Source: G051132615 sp051132615
GTDB taxonomy: Bacteria > Pseudomonadota > Gammaproteobacteria > Burkholderiales > Neisseriaceae
Assembly (NCBI RefSeq): GCF_051132615.1
Contig: NZ_CP152375.1
Span: 992,001-1,056,000, forward strand
Length of the DNA stretch: 64,000 nucleotides
Direction of reading: 5' to 3'
Below the pieces are notes generated by a model that saw only the letters and a list, made by a program, of their open reading frames with translations, searched no databases and was not told the origin of the DNA. Position 1 is the first letter of the stretch; each line of letters begins with the position of its first letter. Made by a program: the position numbers and the translations under genes. Positions 44,728 through 53,605 of this stretch are shown here, piece after piece.

Positions 44728-45171
44728 TTATTGCAATGCAGATTTAATGAAACCGCTTACTTTACCCATATCTGCGCGACCAATTAATTGAGGACGCAAA
44801 ACAGCCATCACCTTACTCATATCCTTTATGCTTTGTGCACCTGTTTGCGCAATTGCTTCTTGCACAAGCTCTAACACCTTTTCTTCAGAAAGCGCTTCAG
44901 GTAAATACGTTTTTAGCACAGCTATTTCAGCCAACTCTGTATCAGCCATATCCTGCCGATTGGCTTTGATATAAATATCAGCCGAATCGTGGCGCTGCTT
45001 GACCATTTTGGTCACAATAGCGATGACTTCTTCATCTGTCAGCTCTTTACGCTCATCTACTTCTTTTTGTTTCATTTCCGCAAGTAATAAGCGAATAGTA
45101 GATAATCGTGCGGTTTCTTTATTGCGCATGGCCGACTTCATGTCATCTTGAATTTGTGCTTTTAAACTCAT
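44728..45171 (-). CDS. YqeY / GatB-tail domain protein
   Basis: A 147-aa protein of the YqeY family: 'MSLKAQIQDDMKSAMRNKETARLSTIRLLLAEMKQKEVDERKELTDEEVIAIVTKMVKQRHDS' and the C-terminal 'GRADMGKVSGFIKSAL'. The domain resembles the tRNA-contacting tail of GatB; the cellular role is not firm. The start at MSLKAQ was chosen by family length; the open frame extends 25 codons upstream through a hairpin. It lies between rpsU and dnaG as in other Betaproteobacteria. Confidence 0.88.
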   Translation of the reverse strand: MSLKAQIQDDMKSAMRNKETARLSTIRLLLAEMKQKEVDERKELTDEEVIAIVTKMVKQRHDSADIYIKANRQDMADTELAEIAVLKTYLPEALSEEKVLELVQEAIAQTGAQSIKDMSKVMAVLRPQLIGRADMGKVSGFIKSALQ

Positions 45172-45214
45172 CATCATACTTTCTGAAATAGGCATTAAAA
45201 ATTCGCTGTCTACA

Positions 45215-45243
45215 AGCAACAAAACCGCAGGGAAACCTGCGGT
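45215..45243 (-). terminator. Terminator/attenuator between rpsU and yqeY
   Basis: An eight-bp stem ACCGCAGG/CCTGCGGT (45224-45231 and 45236-45243) with a GAAA-type tetraloop, followed leftward by TTTTGTTGC. It begins 18 bases after the rpsU stop. In E. coli a terminator at the same place makes rpsU more abundant than dnaG and rpoD. Confidence 0.85.
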
Positions 45244-45261
45244 CAAATTATATTGAATAGT

Positions 45262-45474
45262 TTAGTATAACTTTGGAGGTGGCATTTGGCTGCGAAGACG
45301 TTTTTGTAAACGTTTTACAGCAGCAGCTTTCTTACGTTTGCGCTCTGTTGTTGGTTTTTCATAAAATTCACGAGCACGTAACTCTGTAAGTAAGCCTGTT
45401 TTTTCAACAGCGCGCTTAAAGCGACGCATAGCTACTTCGAAGGGCTCGTTTTCTTTAACACGAACTGCTGGCAT
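45262..45474 (-). CDS. rpsU: 30S ribosomal protein S21
   Basis: A 70-aa basic protein, 'MPAVRVKENEPFEVAMRRFKR' with 'REFYEKPTTERKRKKAAAVKR', standard for S21. The start is the ATG with AAGGAAA upstream; the frame extends further upstream only because it is open. It is first in the rpsU-yqeY-dnaG-rpoD operon. Confidence 0.96.
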   Translation of the reverse strand: MPAVRVKENEPFEVAMRRFKRAVEKTGLLTELRAREFYEKPTTERKRKKAAAVKRLQKRLRSQMPPPKLY

Positions 45475-45571
45475 GTAGGTTTCCTTTGGTAAATTAAATA
45501 TCCGTGAGCTATTAAGCAATAGCGGAAAGTTTGTAATTTTAACAGAACTGGATTTTTTTGCCAAGTAGCCT

Positions 45572-47725
45572 TTAACGCCGCTCGACACTTTTCACTTGTG
45601 GAATACTTTGAATGGCTTGAACAATTTGGTTTAGCTGTACCAAATTGACAATCTGGATTTTGAACTCGAACTCAATAAAACCCTCTGTGCCGGCTTGGTT
45701 TCCAGAAGGTGTTTCAACAGATTCTATATTAGCTTCACAATTTGAAATACTGCTGGCAATAGAGGCCAGCAAGCCTCTAGTATCTTGCGATTTTACAACA
45801 ATCGTTGCTTGGTAACGTTTGCTACCAACACTATCCCAATTAGCATCTAAATGATTTTCAGGAGGGAAACGTAAAATATTTGGGCAATCCTGTCGATGAA
45901 TCATCAGCCCCTGATCTTTAATGAGCAAAGCCACAATTGGATCGCCAGGAATCGGTCGACAACACCTTGCCATTTGAAGCCCACCACTTTCATTTCCCCG
46001 CACCAATACAGGGCTCATTTTTACTTCACTGCCTAAATGTTTACCAGCAAGCTCTGTTAGCTGTCTGGCAACAAAAATGGGCAATACTCTACCCATCCCC
46101 ACATCATACAACACATCATTAAAACTTAATTTTTTATTCGCCAACTCTTCTAAATATGCATGTTTTAAATCTTCAGAGAGCAACAAGCTTTCTGGCAATA
46201 ATGCGCTTAAAGCTTGATTGAGCAGACGTTCACCTAATGCAATAGCATCATGCTCTTTCATGTTTTTCAAATAACTTCTAATCGAACTTCTTGCCCTACC
46301 TGTAACAACAAAACTTAACCATGAAGGATTTGGACTGGATTTTGTGGATGTAATAATCTCCACATTGTCTCCATTACGCAACACTGTACGCAAGGGAACC
46401 AATTTATGATTGATTCTAGCACCTACACACTGATGCCCCACATCAGTGTGGACGGCATAAGCAAAATCTACAGGTGTTGCCCCTTGAGGCATCACCATAA
46501 TTTTACCTTTAGGTGTAAACACATAAACTTCATTTGGAAAGAGATCAACTTTGACATGCTCTAAAAATTCAACAGCGCTTTCACTTTGTGCCTGCATATC
46601 CAATACACTTTGCAACCACTGATGCGTTCGAATAGTCGCTTCGTCTACCTTATCATCCGTGCTCTTATACATCCAATGGCTGGCAATACCATCCTCTGCA
46701 ACAGCATCCATACTATTGGTACGCACCTGAACTTCAATTGGTGTGCCAAATGGGCCAAATAAAGTCGTATGCAAACTTTGATATCCATTGCTTTTAGGGA
46801 TAGCGATATAATCTTTAAATTTACCCGGAATGGGTTTATACAAGGCATGTAATGCGCCAATGGCAACATAACAAGCAGAAACACTATCAACAATAATTCT
46901 GAAACCAAATATATCAAGTACACTAGAAAAACTCAGCTTTTTATCCCGCATCTTACAATAGATACTGTAAAGATTTTTTTCTCGCCCTCTAATTTTGGCT
47001 TCAATATTACAGGCAACCAATTGTTGGCTAAAAGATTGCAAAATTTTACCTACGACATCTCGCCGATTATTGCGAGCAGCTTTTACTGCCTTGGCTAATG
47101 TTGCATAGCGTGCAGGGTACATATTTTGAAAAGATAAATCCTGTAGCTCTCGATAAACGTGATTCAGACCTAATCTATTGGCAATTGGCGCATAAATTTC
47201 CAGAGTTTCTTTGGCAATACGTCTTCTTTTATCTGGCCGCATAATATCCAATGTGCGCATATTATGTAAGCGATCAGATAATTTCACAATAATGACCCGA
47301 ATATCTTTGGTCATGGCCAAAACCATTTTACGGAAATTTTCTGCCTGAATGGCTTGAGTATCTTCATACTCCAGTTTATCCAGTTTAGACAAGCCATCAA
47401 CAAGATCAGCTATCTTTTCACCAAAAACGGCAGACAATTGTTTTTTTGTTGTACCCGTATCTTCTAACACATCATGTAAAAGTGCGGCCACTAAACTTTG
47501 CACATCCATACGCCATAAAGCCAACTCGGTGGCTACAGCAATAGGATGAGTAATATAAGGTTCCCCTGACTTTCTAGTCTGGGTTGCATGAGCATCGGTG
47601 GCGTATGTTATAGCCAGCTTAATCTGAGCCAAATCCTCTGTTTTTAAATACGAAGCTATCTCAAGAAGCTTTTGACCAGCTTCTTGTACCATATTTTCGT
47701 AAAAAACAGAGGTTTGCATACCCAT
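45572..47725 (-). CDS. spoT: Bifunctional (p)ppGpp synthetase/hydrolase
   Basis: A 717-aa RelA/SpoT homologue. The HD hydrolase domain has an intact 'ALLHDVLEDTG' and 'RLHNMRTL'; the synthetase domain has 'RVKDKK'-like 'KMRDKKLSFSSVLDIFGFRIIV' and 'KSNGYQSLHTTLFGP'; then a TGS domain ('VYVFTPKGKIMVMPQGATPVDFAYAVHTDVGH') and a C-terminal ACT domain. An intact HD motif supports hydrolase activity, so SpoT rather than RelA. It follows rpoZ and gmk, the usual cluster. Confidence 0.94.
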   Translation of the reverse strand: MGMQTSVFYENMVQEAGQKLLEIASYLKTEDLAQIKLAITYATDAHATQTRKSGEPYITHPIAVATELALWRMDVQSLVAALLHDVLEDTGTTKKQLSAVFGEKIADLVDGLSKLDKLEYEDTQAIQAENFRKMVLAMTKDIRVIIVKLSDRLHNMRTLDIMRPDKRRRIAKETLEIYAPIANRLGLNHVYRELQDLSFQNMYPARYATLAKAVKAARNNRRDVVGKILQSFSQQLVACNIEAKIRGREKNLYSIYCKMRDKKLSFSSVLDIFGFRIIVDSVSACYVAIGALHALYKPIPGKFKDYIAIPKSNGYQSLHTTLFGPFGTPIEVQVRTNSMDAVAEDGIASHWMYKSTDDKVDEATIRTHQWLQSVLDMQAQSESAVEFLEHVKVDLFPNEVYVFTPKGKIMVMPQGATPVDFAYAVHTDVGHQCVGARINHKLVPLRTVLRNGDNVEIITSTKSSPNPSWLSFVVTGRARSSIRSYLKNMKEHDAIALGERLLNQALSALLPESLLLSEDLKHAYLEELANKKLSFNDVLYDVGMGRVLPIFVARQLTELAGKHLGSEVKMSPVLVRGNESGGLQMARCCRPIPGDPIVALLIKDQGLMIHRQDCPNILRFPPENHLDANWDSVGSKRYQATIVVKSQDTRGLLASIASSISNCEANIESVETPSGNQAGTEGFIEFEFKIQIVNLVQLNQIVQAIQSIPQVKSVERR

Positions 47726-47732
47726 AAATGAA

Positions 47733-47942
47733 TTAACGTGGTTTATTTTTTTTCAAAATATCCATGCCAACTTGGCCAGCCGCAATTTCTCTTAAGGCTG
47801 TTACTGTTGGTTTATTACGTACATTATCAACTAACACGGAAGAGCCATTTGCCAATTGGCGAGCACGATAAGCAGCAACCAAAGTTAAATCAAAACGATT
47901 CGGAATTTTATCTAAACAATCATCAATCGTAACGCGAGCCAT
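47733..47942 (-). CDS. rpoZ: RNA polymerase omega subunit
   Basis: A 69-aa protein with 'ARVTIDDCLDKIPNRFDLTLVAAYRARQLANGS' and 'NKPTVTALREIAAGQV', standard for omega. It lies between gmk and spoT. Confidence 0.95.
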   Translation of the reverse strand: MARVTIDDCLDKIPNRFDLTLVAAYRARQLANGSSVLVDNVRNKPTVTALREIAAGQVGMDILKKNKPR

Positions 47943-48008
47943 TATTACCTCAACTTTTCTTTATAAATAAGGATTTCATTATCTTTAGTTGTCTATTGTG
48001 ATCAACTT

Positions 48009-48626
48009 TTAATCATTTGCCAATAGATTTTGTAAAACACCTAATTGTTTTTGTGTCTTTAACCGCTCTGCATGCACAATACACATCAATTCATGCAAAG
48101 CTTCACTCAAATCATCATTAATCAGCACATAATCAAAATAACGTGCTTGTTCGATTTCATGTCTCGCTAATGAGAGCCTTTTTTCTACATTTTGAATGCT
48201 GTCGGTTTGACGAGAAGTCAAACGACGCTCAAGTTCTGCTAAGGATGGAGGTAAAATAAAAATACTGATGACATCTGGCAACCGCTCCTTAACTTGCTTT
48301 GCTCCTTGAACATCAATTTCCAATAAAACATCATGACCTTGTTTCAAGGTATCATGAATCCAAGCACAGCTTGTTCCATAATACTGATCATATACTTGAG
48401 CATATTCTAAAAATTCATTTTGATCGATGCGAGTTTGAAAATCTGGCACAGAAGTAAAAAAATAATGCTGCCCGTGAATCTCACCCTCTCTTGGCATACG
48501 GGTTGTATGAGATACGGATAATTTGATTTCAGATTCTAACTTCAACAATTGTGCGACTAATGTTGTTTTTCCCGTTCCTGATGCAGCCGCAATAATAAAA
48601 ACGGAACCTTGTTTACCATCTGGCAT
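48009..48626 (-). CDS. gmk: Guanylate kinase
   Basis: A 205-aa kinase that phosphorylates GMP. It has P-loop 'AASGTGKTTL', 'SVSHTTRMPREGEIHGQHYFF', 'EYAQVYDQYYGT' and 'DVLLEIDVQGAKQV'. The start is the ATG preceded by AAGG (MPDGKQGSVFIIAAASG); the longer frame adds 26 residues without family support. Confidence 0.95.
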   Translation of the reverse strand: MPDGKQGSVFIIAAASGTGKTTLVAQLLKLESEIKLSVSHTTRMPREGEIHGQHYFFTSVPDFQTRIDQNEFLEYAQVYDQYYGTSCAWIHDTLKQGHDVLLEIDVQGAKQVKERLPDVISIFILPPSLAELERRLTSRQTDSIQNVEKRLSLARHEIEQARYFDYVLINDDLSEALHELMCIVHAERLKTQKQLGVLQNLLAND

Positions 48627-48849
48627 GGTTAACCTTCTGAAAAATAGAGGGATTATGCCATATTTTTGTGAACAGTTAAAACACCCTGTTGCAGCAAACA
48701 GCACAAAAAACTCAACTATTCATTAAAAAACAAACAATTAAAATTATTTTGATTATTAAATTAACTACTGACATAAGGGTGTCAGTAGAGGAACTTTACA
48801 ATGAATCTTTGACACAATTTATGAATTTCTTAGATAAATGGACATAATA

Positions 48850-49278
48850 ATGAATACTCGATATTGGATTGGTGTTGCCTCTAAAGATCATGTTGATAAA
48901 GGAAAAACAGGTGGGTTTTGTCAATTATGTCATGGCAAGGCAGAGCCACTTAAAAGAATGCATCGAGGGGATTGGTTGATTTATTATTCACCTAAAGAAA
49001 AATTTCATACCAACACTCCTTATCAACATTTTACCGCAGTAGGGCAAATTATTGATGACCAAACCTACTCATATCAAATGTCCGAAAATTTTATTCTTTT
49101 TCGACGCAACATACATTTTCTTTCTTCTCAGGATGTTGCTATTCATCCTTTAATTTCATCACTACAATTTATTAAGAACAAGAAATCTTGGGGAATGGCC
49201 TTTCGTTATGGTTTTTTTGAAATTTCACAAGACGACTTTCAACTAATTACTACCAATATGATGGCAAACAATGATTAA
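48850..49278 (+). CDS. EVE-domain protein
   Basis: A 142-aa PUA-like EVE protein: 'RYWIGVASKDHVDKGKTGGFCQLCHGKAEPLKRMHRGDWLIYYSPKEKF' and a C-terminal 'KSWGMAFRYGFFEISQDDFQLI'. EVE domains are thought to read modified bases in nucleic acids and are found in defence and stress genes. It is followed after 10 bases by a YafY-type regulator, and the pair is probably an operon. Confidence 0.85.
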   Translation: MNTRYWIGVASKDHVDKGKTGGFCQLCHGKAEPLKRMHRGDWLIYYSPKEKFHTNTPYQHFTAVGQIIDDQTYSYQMSENFILFRRNIHFLSSQDVAIHPLISSLQFIKNKKSWGMAFRYGFFEISQDDFQLITTNMMANND

Positions 49279-49288
49279 ATAGTACATT

Positions 49289-49978
49289 ATGAGACGAGCA
49301 GACCGACTTTTTCAAATTGTGCAATTTTTACGCAGCCGACGTGTCACTACAGCAAAATGGTTGGCACAAAGGCTTGGAGTTTCTGAGCGCACAATTTATC
49401 GTGACATTCAAGACTTAAGCCTGTCTGGCGTACCGATAGAAGCAGAAACAGGTATTGGTTATTGCTTACGGCTAGAATATAACTTACCACCACTTATGTT
49501 TACTCAAGAGGAAATCAATGCACTGGTTTTAGGTGCTCGTATGGTTGCGGCTCAAGGTGGTGCATTACAACATGTGGCTGAACAAGCTTTGTCTAAAATT
49601 CATACCGCTTTACCTCATGAACAAAAACAGCAACTGGATACGGTCAAATTATTTGCCCCTGACGTACAGAAAAAACAAGGACAATTGGTTAATGAATTTA
49701 ACCAATGTATCTTGGAGAAGAAACCTCTTCTTTTACAGTACAAAACGCTAAAAGGTAAAATAACACACAATCGTACCATTTACCCATTAGGGCTGTTTTT
49801 TTGGGGAGACAAATGGACCTTAGTTGCCTGGTGCTGCCTAAGAGATGACTTTCGCCACTTTAGAATTGATCAAGTCATTTCTCATCAAAGACTTGACTAC
49901 ACTTTTCAATTAGCACCACACCAACAACTTAAAGAATTTTTTAGAATGATTCAGTCATGTAATGACAAATACTCTTAA
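49289..49978 (+). CDS. YafY-type HTH/WYL transcriptional regulator
   Basis: A 229-aa regulator with an N-terminal HTH_11 winged helix ('ADRLFQIVQFLRSRRVTTAKWLAQRLGVSERTIYRDIQDLSLSGVPIEAETGIGY') and a C-terminal WYL domain (about residues 130-225, 'KITHNRTIYPLGLFFWGDKWTLVAWCCLRDDFRHFRIDQV'). WYL domains sense ligands, possibly nucleic acids. It sits next to an EVE-domain gene, also a nucleic-acid reader fold. Confidence 0.87.
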   Translation: MRRADRLFQIVQFLRSRRVTTAKWLAQRLGVSERTIYRDIQDLSLSGVPIEAETGIGYCLRLEYNLPPLMFTQEEINALVLGARMVAAQGGALQHVAEQALSKIHTALPHEQKQQLDTVKLFAPDVQKKQGQLVNEFNQCILEKKPLLLQYKTLKGKITHNRTIYPLGLFFWGDKWTLVAWCCLRDDFRHFRIDQVISHQRLDYTFQLAPHQQLKEFFRMIQSCNDKYS

Positions 49979-50010
49979 ATTAACCCAAAAAACTTAAACT
50001 CCAAATTATT

Positions 50011-50562
50011 TTATGGCGTATAGACCCCATTAACGGCAGTGCATCCTGCAGGAGTAAACTTAGGGTTCCAACCAGAAGCTGCCCCATAAGGGCCACCTTT
50101 AAAATATTTACAACGCCAGCCTGCATGATCAACTATTTTAGTTTCACTATCAAAATGCCTAGAAAAAACAAGTACAGATCCAACAACATCCAAACTAGCG
50201 CTCTCTCCTAAAGTTGCCACTAAAGCGACATTTGCAAATGTATCGTTTCCTTGAAAATGAATATCAAAATTTGAAACTAAAGAAGATAAAGATGCATTAT
50301 AACCAATATACTCTTCTACACTATTAGTAGGAACAGAATTTGTTACTGGCTTTTTACCACTAAAAAGCGCAGCATCTGTTGCTGACTTTACTGAAGCAAG
50401 TTCTCCATAAACTCTAACAACCTGAGTTTGGCTTATATAATCAAAATACCTTGGTAAAGCTAAAGCAGATACAATTACAATAATAACAATCACAACCATT
50501 AATTCAATTAATGAGAATCCTTGTTGTTTTAATTGATTATATGCAATTTTTTTACAATACAC
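50011..50562 (-). CDS. Type IV pilin (PilA/PilE-like)
   Basis: A 183-aa prepilin with a 15-residue leader, the prepilin peptidase site after Gly15 in 'KQQGFSLIELMVVIVIIVIVSALALPRYFDY', Glu5 of the mature chain present, and two C-terminal cysteines in 'WRCKYF' and 'AGCTAV' for the disulphide (D-region) loop. The start is a GTG about six bases after AAGGGA; there is no alternative Met before the cleavage site. A sigma-54 promoter lies just upstream. It is a single gene here, so it may be the major pilin, or a minor one such as a DNA-uptake pilin. Confidence 0.88.
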   Translation of the reverse strand: MYCKKIAYNQLKQQGFSLIELMVVIVIIVIVSALALPRYFDYISQTQVVRVYGELASVKSATDAALFSGKKPVTNSVPTNSVEEYIGYNASLSSLVSNFDIHFQGNDTFANVALVATLGESASLDVVGSVLVFSRHFDSETKIVDHAGWRCKYFKGGPYGAASGWNPKFTPAGCTAVNGVYTP

Positions 50563-50600
50563 GACATCCCTTTACTTAAAAACTATTTTGAGTTTAATTG

Positions 50601-50617
50601 AGCAAAAAGTATGCCAA
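50601..50617 (-). promoter_or_regulatory. Sigma-54 promoter of the pilin gene
   Basis: On the pilin strand the sequence TTGGCATACTTTTTGCT matches the sigma-54 consensus YTGGCAcgrnnnTTGCW, with the invariant GG and GC separated by ten bases. The GC ends 39 bases before the GTG start, giving a leader of about 28 bases. RpoN-dependent pilin promoters with PilS/PilR control are known in Pseudomonas and Kingella. Confidence 0.85.
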
Positions 50618-50756
50618 CAATCAAAAAAACATAAACCTATCAATTTATAACTTTAATTAACTTATTCAAAACAACCAAAATACCTCGCATGAAAAATCAA
50701 CGTCAAATACTGCCTATTTTGGTCATTTCAAATAAACCTAAAAACTGAAATAATTG

Positions 50757-51302
50757 TTAATTATTCAAACTTTTAATATGATCACATGCATAATGCTGAT
50801 AGTTTTGTGCAGACTCTTTAAAAAAAGCAATCTCTTCAATAGTTAAGGGTCTAATTTTCTTAATAGGAGAACCCATATATAAAAAACCACTTTCTAACCT
50901 CTTCCTAGCAGGCACCAAGCTGCCAGCACCAACAAGCACATTCTTTTCAATAACCGCGTCATCCAAAATAATACTGCCCATCCCAATTAACGATTCATCT
51001 TCAATCGTACAGCCATGTAATAAAACTTTATGACCAATGGTCACAAATTTGCCAATCGTTAAAGGACAACCTTCAGGTTTCTCCGTAGAGCAATGCTCTA
51101 CGTGCAAAACAGACAAATCTTGAACATTACTGGCAAAACCAATACTGATCTTATTAACATCACCTCGAATAACAACCCCTGGCCAAATTGAAGCCTCTGC
51201 ATCAATTGTCACCTGGCCAATAATCGTTGCTGTTGGATCAATAAAAGTATCGGGATGAATAAAAGGTGTGTGATTCAAAAAAGGTCGGATATTGTTTTCC
51301 AT
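50757..51302 (-). CDS. Gamma-carbonic-anhydrase-like hexapeptide-repeat protein (YrdA/PaaY-like)
   Basis: A 181-aa left-handed beta-helix trimeric protein with hexapeptide repeats such as 'ATIIGQVTIDAEASIWPGVVIRGDVNKISIGFASNVQDLSVLHVEH' and 'LTIGKFVTIGHKVLLHGCTIEDESLIGMGSIILDDAVI'. The metal-ligand histidines are in 'VLHVEH', 'TIGHKV' and 'LLHGC'. Family members bind zinc; activity as a carbonic anhydrase or CoA thioesterase varies. Confidence 0.88.
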   Translation of the reverse strand: MENNIRPFLNHTPFIHPDTFIDPTATIIGQVTIDAEASIWPGVVIRGDVNKISIGFASNVQDLSVLHVEHCSTEKPEGCPLTIGKFVTIGHKVLLHGCTIEDESLIGMGSIILDDAVIEKNVLVGAGSLVPARKRLESGFLYMGSPIKKIRPLTIEEIAFFKESAQNYQHYACDHIKSLNN

Positions 51303-51371
51303 AAAACTGCCCTCATCTTATTAAAATTGATAAGAAATTAGCTTTTGCTTTTACATAAAGGATACCTGTAA

Positions 51372-53393
51372 ATGACTGCCAATGCACTATTAAACTTACA
51401 AAACCTACCTCAATTTGATCAAATTTCAGCAGACCAAATTGAACCAACCATCACGCAACTACTGACTCAAGCAAAAAATACTTTACAAACGATTAAGGCT
51501 TCTACCCATCCAACATGGCTGAACACTGTTGAACCTTTAACTGATTTAACGGAACAAATAGGAAGGGTATGGGGCGTAATTGGCCATTTACATAGTGTGG
51601 TGAATACGCCTGAGCTACGTGATGCATATAATAAAATGTTACCAGAGGTCACTCAGTTTTTTACAGAGTTAGGACAAGATCTGATGCTATTTGACAAGTT
51701 TAAACAAATCAAAAATAGCGAAGAATTTCAAAATTTAACACAAGAACAAAAGCAAAAACTTAAAAATGATCTACGCGATTTTACCTTATCTGGAGCAGAC
51801 TTACCCAAACAAGAACAAGAACGTTTTGCCCAAATACAAAACCAACTGGCTGCATTAGCAGCACAGTTTAGCCAAAATTTGTTGGATGCAACCGATTCAT
51901 TTTCTCTATATTTTGAGGACAAAAAACAACTTATTGGGGTTCCTGAAGATGCTTTAGAAATGTTTGCAGCTGCAGCGCAAGCCGACAATAAAACAGGTTT
52001 TAAAGTAGGGTTACAATTCCCACATTATTTGGCTATTATGCAATATGCCGAAGATCGAGATTTACGCAAACAAATATATCATGCTTATGTTACACGAGCC
52101 AGTGATCTAGGCGACGTGAATCTAGATAACACCCCTATTATTGAAGCTAGACTCAAACTTACAGAAGAAGAAGCGCATTTACTTGGCTTTGAAAACTATG
52201 CACAATTATCTTTAGAAACCAAAATGGCAGAAAGCCCTGAAGCGGTTATTAGCTTTTTAAAAGATCTGGCACAAAAAGCAAAGCCCTTTGCCCAAAAAGA
52301 TTACCAAGAACTGGAACAATTTGCCCAAGAAAACTTACAGCTTAACAACCTAGAAGCATGGGATTTAGCCTTTGTCAGTGAAAAGTTACAACAAGTTAAA
52401 TATGCTTTTTCAGAGCAAGAAGTCAAAGAATACTTTCCAGCCAATAAAGTAATTGAAGGCTTATTTGCACTAATCGACAAATTATACCAAGTTAAATTTC
52501 ATCATAAAAATGTGTCAACTTGGCATAACAGTGTTCAATACTTCGAGTTAACTCATCAAAACAATTTAATTGGCGGCGTTTATCTGGATTTATATGCCAG
52601 AGAAGGTAAACGTGGCGGCGCGTGGATGAATGATTATCGAGGAAGACGCCAATTAAGTGATGGATCAGTACAAACACCAGTTGCTTATTTGGTCTGTAAT
52701 TTTACTCCGCCTTCGGTAGATAAACAGGCTTACTTAAGTCATGATGAAATTACTACATTATTTCATGAAATGGGCCATGGCTTACATCACTTATTAACAC
52801 AAGTAAATGAATTGGGGGTTTCTGGCATTAATGCCGTAGAGTGGGACGCGGTAGAACTACCTAGTCAGTTTATGGAAAACTTTGCTTGGGAGTATCCCGT
52901 TCTGAGTAAAATGAGTGAACACAAAACTACAAAAGCACTCTTACCAGAAGAACTATACAATAAAATGCTAGCAGCCAAAAACTTCCAAAGTGGGATGCAA
53001 ACTGTTAGACAAATCGAGTTTGCCCTCTTCGATATCCTCCTTTACCAAAACAAACATGGTAAAGCACATTGGCAAGAACTATTAGATGATGTCAGAAAAG
53101 AAGTTGCCGTTGTTTTCCCACCAGAATTTAACCGTTTTGTGCAAAGCTTTGGTCATATCTTTGCTGGAGGATATGCTGCAGGTTACTACAGTTACAAATG
53201 GGCAGAAGTATTATCATGCGATGCTTACGCTGCATTTGAAGAAACACCAAACGACCCAGCAGTTGGCCAACGTTTCTGGCAAGAAATACTGGCCGTTGGC
53301 GGTTCGCGCCCCGCAATGGATTCATTTATTGCCTTTAGGGGAAGAAAGCCTGAACTGGATGCATTACTGAGGTTAACCGGCATGAACACATAA
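51372..53393 (+). CDS. prlC: Oligopeptidase A (M3 metallopeptidase)
   Basis: A 673-aa cytosolic zinc oligopeptidase. It has the active-site HEMGH at residues 465-469 in 'LFHEMGHGLHHLL' followed by 'GINAVEWDAVELPSQFMENFAWE', which carries the third zinc ligand Glu, and 'SFGHIFAGGYAAGYYSYKWAEVLS' near the C-terminus. It degrades short peptides including signal-peptide fragments. Confidence 0.94.
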   Translation: MTANALLNLQNLPQFDQISADQIEPTITQLLTQAKNTLQTIKASTHPTWLNTVEPLTDLTEQIGRVWGVIGHLHSVVNTPELRDAYNKMLPEVTQFFTELGQDLMLFDKFKQIKNSEEFQNLTQEQKQKLKNDLRDFTLSGADLPKQEQERFAQIQNQLAALAAQFSQNLLDATDSFSLYFEDKKQLIGVPEDALEMFAAAAQADNKTGFKVGLQFPHYLAIMQYAEDRDLRKQIYHAYVTRASDLGDVNLDNTPIIEARLKLTEEEAHLLGFENYAQLSLETKMAESPEAVISFLKDLAQKAKPFAQKDYQELEQFAQENLQLNNLEAWDLAFVSEKLQQVKYAFSEQEVKEYFPANKVIEGLFALIDKLYQVKFHHKNVSTWHNSVQYFELTHQNNLIGGVYLDLYAREGKRGGAWMNDYRGRRQLSDGSVQTPVAYLVCNFTPPSVDKQAYLSHDEITTLFHEMGHGLHHLLTQVNELGVSGINAVEWDAVELPSQFMENFAWEYPVLSKMSEHKTTKALLPEELYNKMLAAKNFQSGMQTVRQIEFALFDILLYQNKHGKAHWQELLDDVRKEVAVVFPPEFNRFVQSFGHIFAGGYAAGYYSYKWAEVLSCDAYAAFEETPNDPAVGQRFWQEILAVGGSRPAMDSFIAFRGRKPELDALLRLTGMNT

Positions 53394-53403
53394 TAATTTT
53401 CTC

Positions 53404-53445
53404 AAAAAAACCAAATTTTTAACACACAAAATAAAAAATTTGGTT
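53404..53445 (-). terminator. Terminator-like hairpin between prlC and tRNA-Lys, leftward orientation
   Basis: A 12-bp stem AACCAAATTTTT/AAAAATTTGGTT (53409-53420 and 53434-53445) lies 16 bases after the prlC stop. Its T-run (TTTTTTT) is on the leftward side, so it would stop transcripts coming from the prophage integrase through the tRNA antisense. On the prlC strand only AAAAATAC follows. Confidence 0.55.
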
Positions 53446-53453
53446 AAAAATAC

Positions 53454-53482
53454 TTGACCGATATTCTGAGATTCAGTATAGT
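53454..53482 (+). promoter_or_regulatory. Promoter of tRNA-Lys
   Basis: TTGACC (53454-53459), a 17-base spacer and TATAGT (53477-53482), 24 bases before the mature tRNA 5' end: a near-consensus sigma-70 promoter. Confidence 0.88.
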
Positions 53483-53506
53483 AGCGTTCTTCAAGCAGCA
53501 AGCAGT

Positions 53507-53582
53507 GGGTCGTTAGCTCAGCTGGTAGAGCAGCGGACTTTTAATCCGTTGGTCGAAGGTTCGAATCCTTCACGACCCACCA
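53507..53582 (+). tRNA. tRNA-Lys (anticodon TTT), prophage attachment gene
   Basis: A 76-base tRNA with acceptor arms GGGTCGT/ACGACCC, D-arm 'AGCTCAGCTGGTAGAGC', anticodon loop CTTTTAA (anticodon TTT, lysine), the T-loop GTTCGAATC and an encoded CCA end. The integrase begins 24 bases downstream, so the 3' half is the likely attB/attL core and is kept intact by the inserted prophage. Confidence 0.97.
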
Positions 53583-53605
53583 AAAAACACTTATAAATTA
53601 AAGCC

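Noticed and set aside
19055..53500. Possible neisserial DNA uptake sequences, suggested by TTCAAGCAGC at 19066 and near 53487
   Set aside because: No 10-12-mer of the DUS type recurs through the window, and the terminators do not share a common arm sequence. Two chance copies are not enough.
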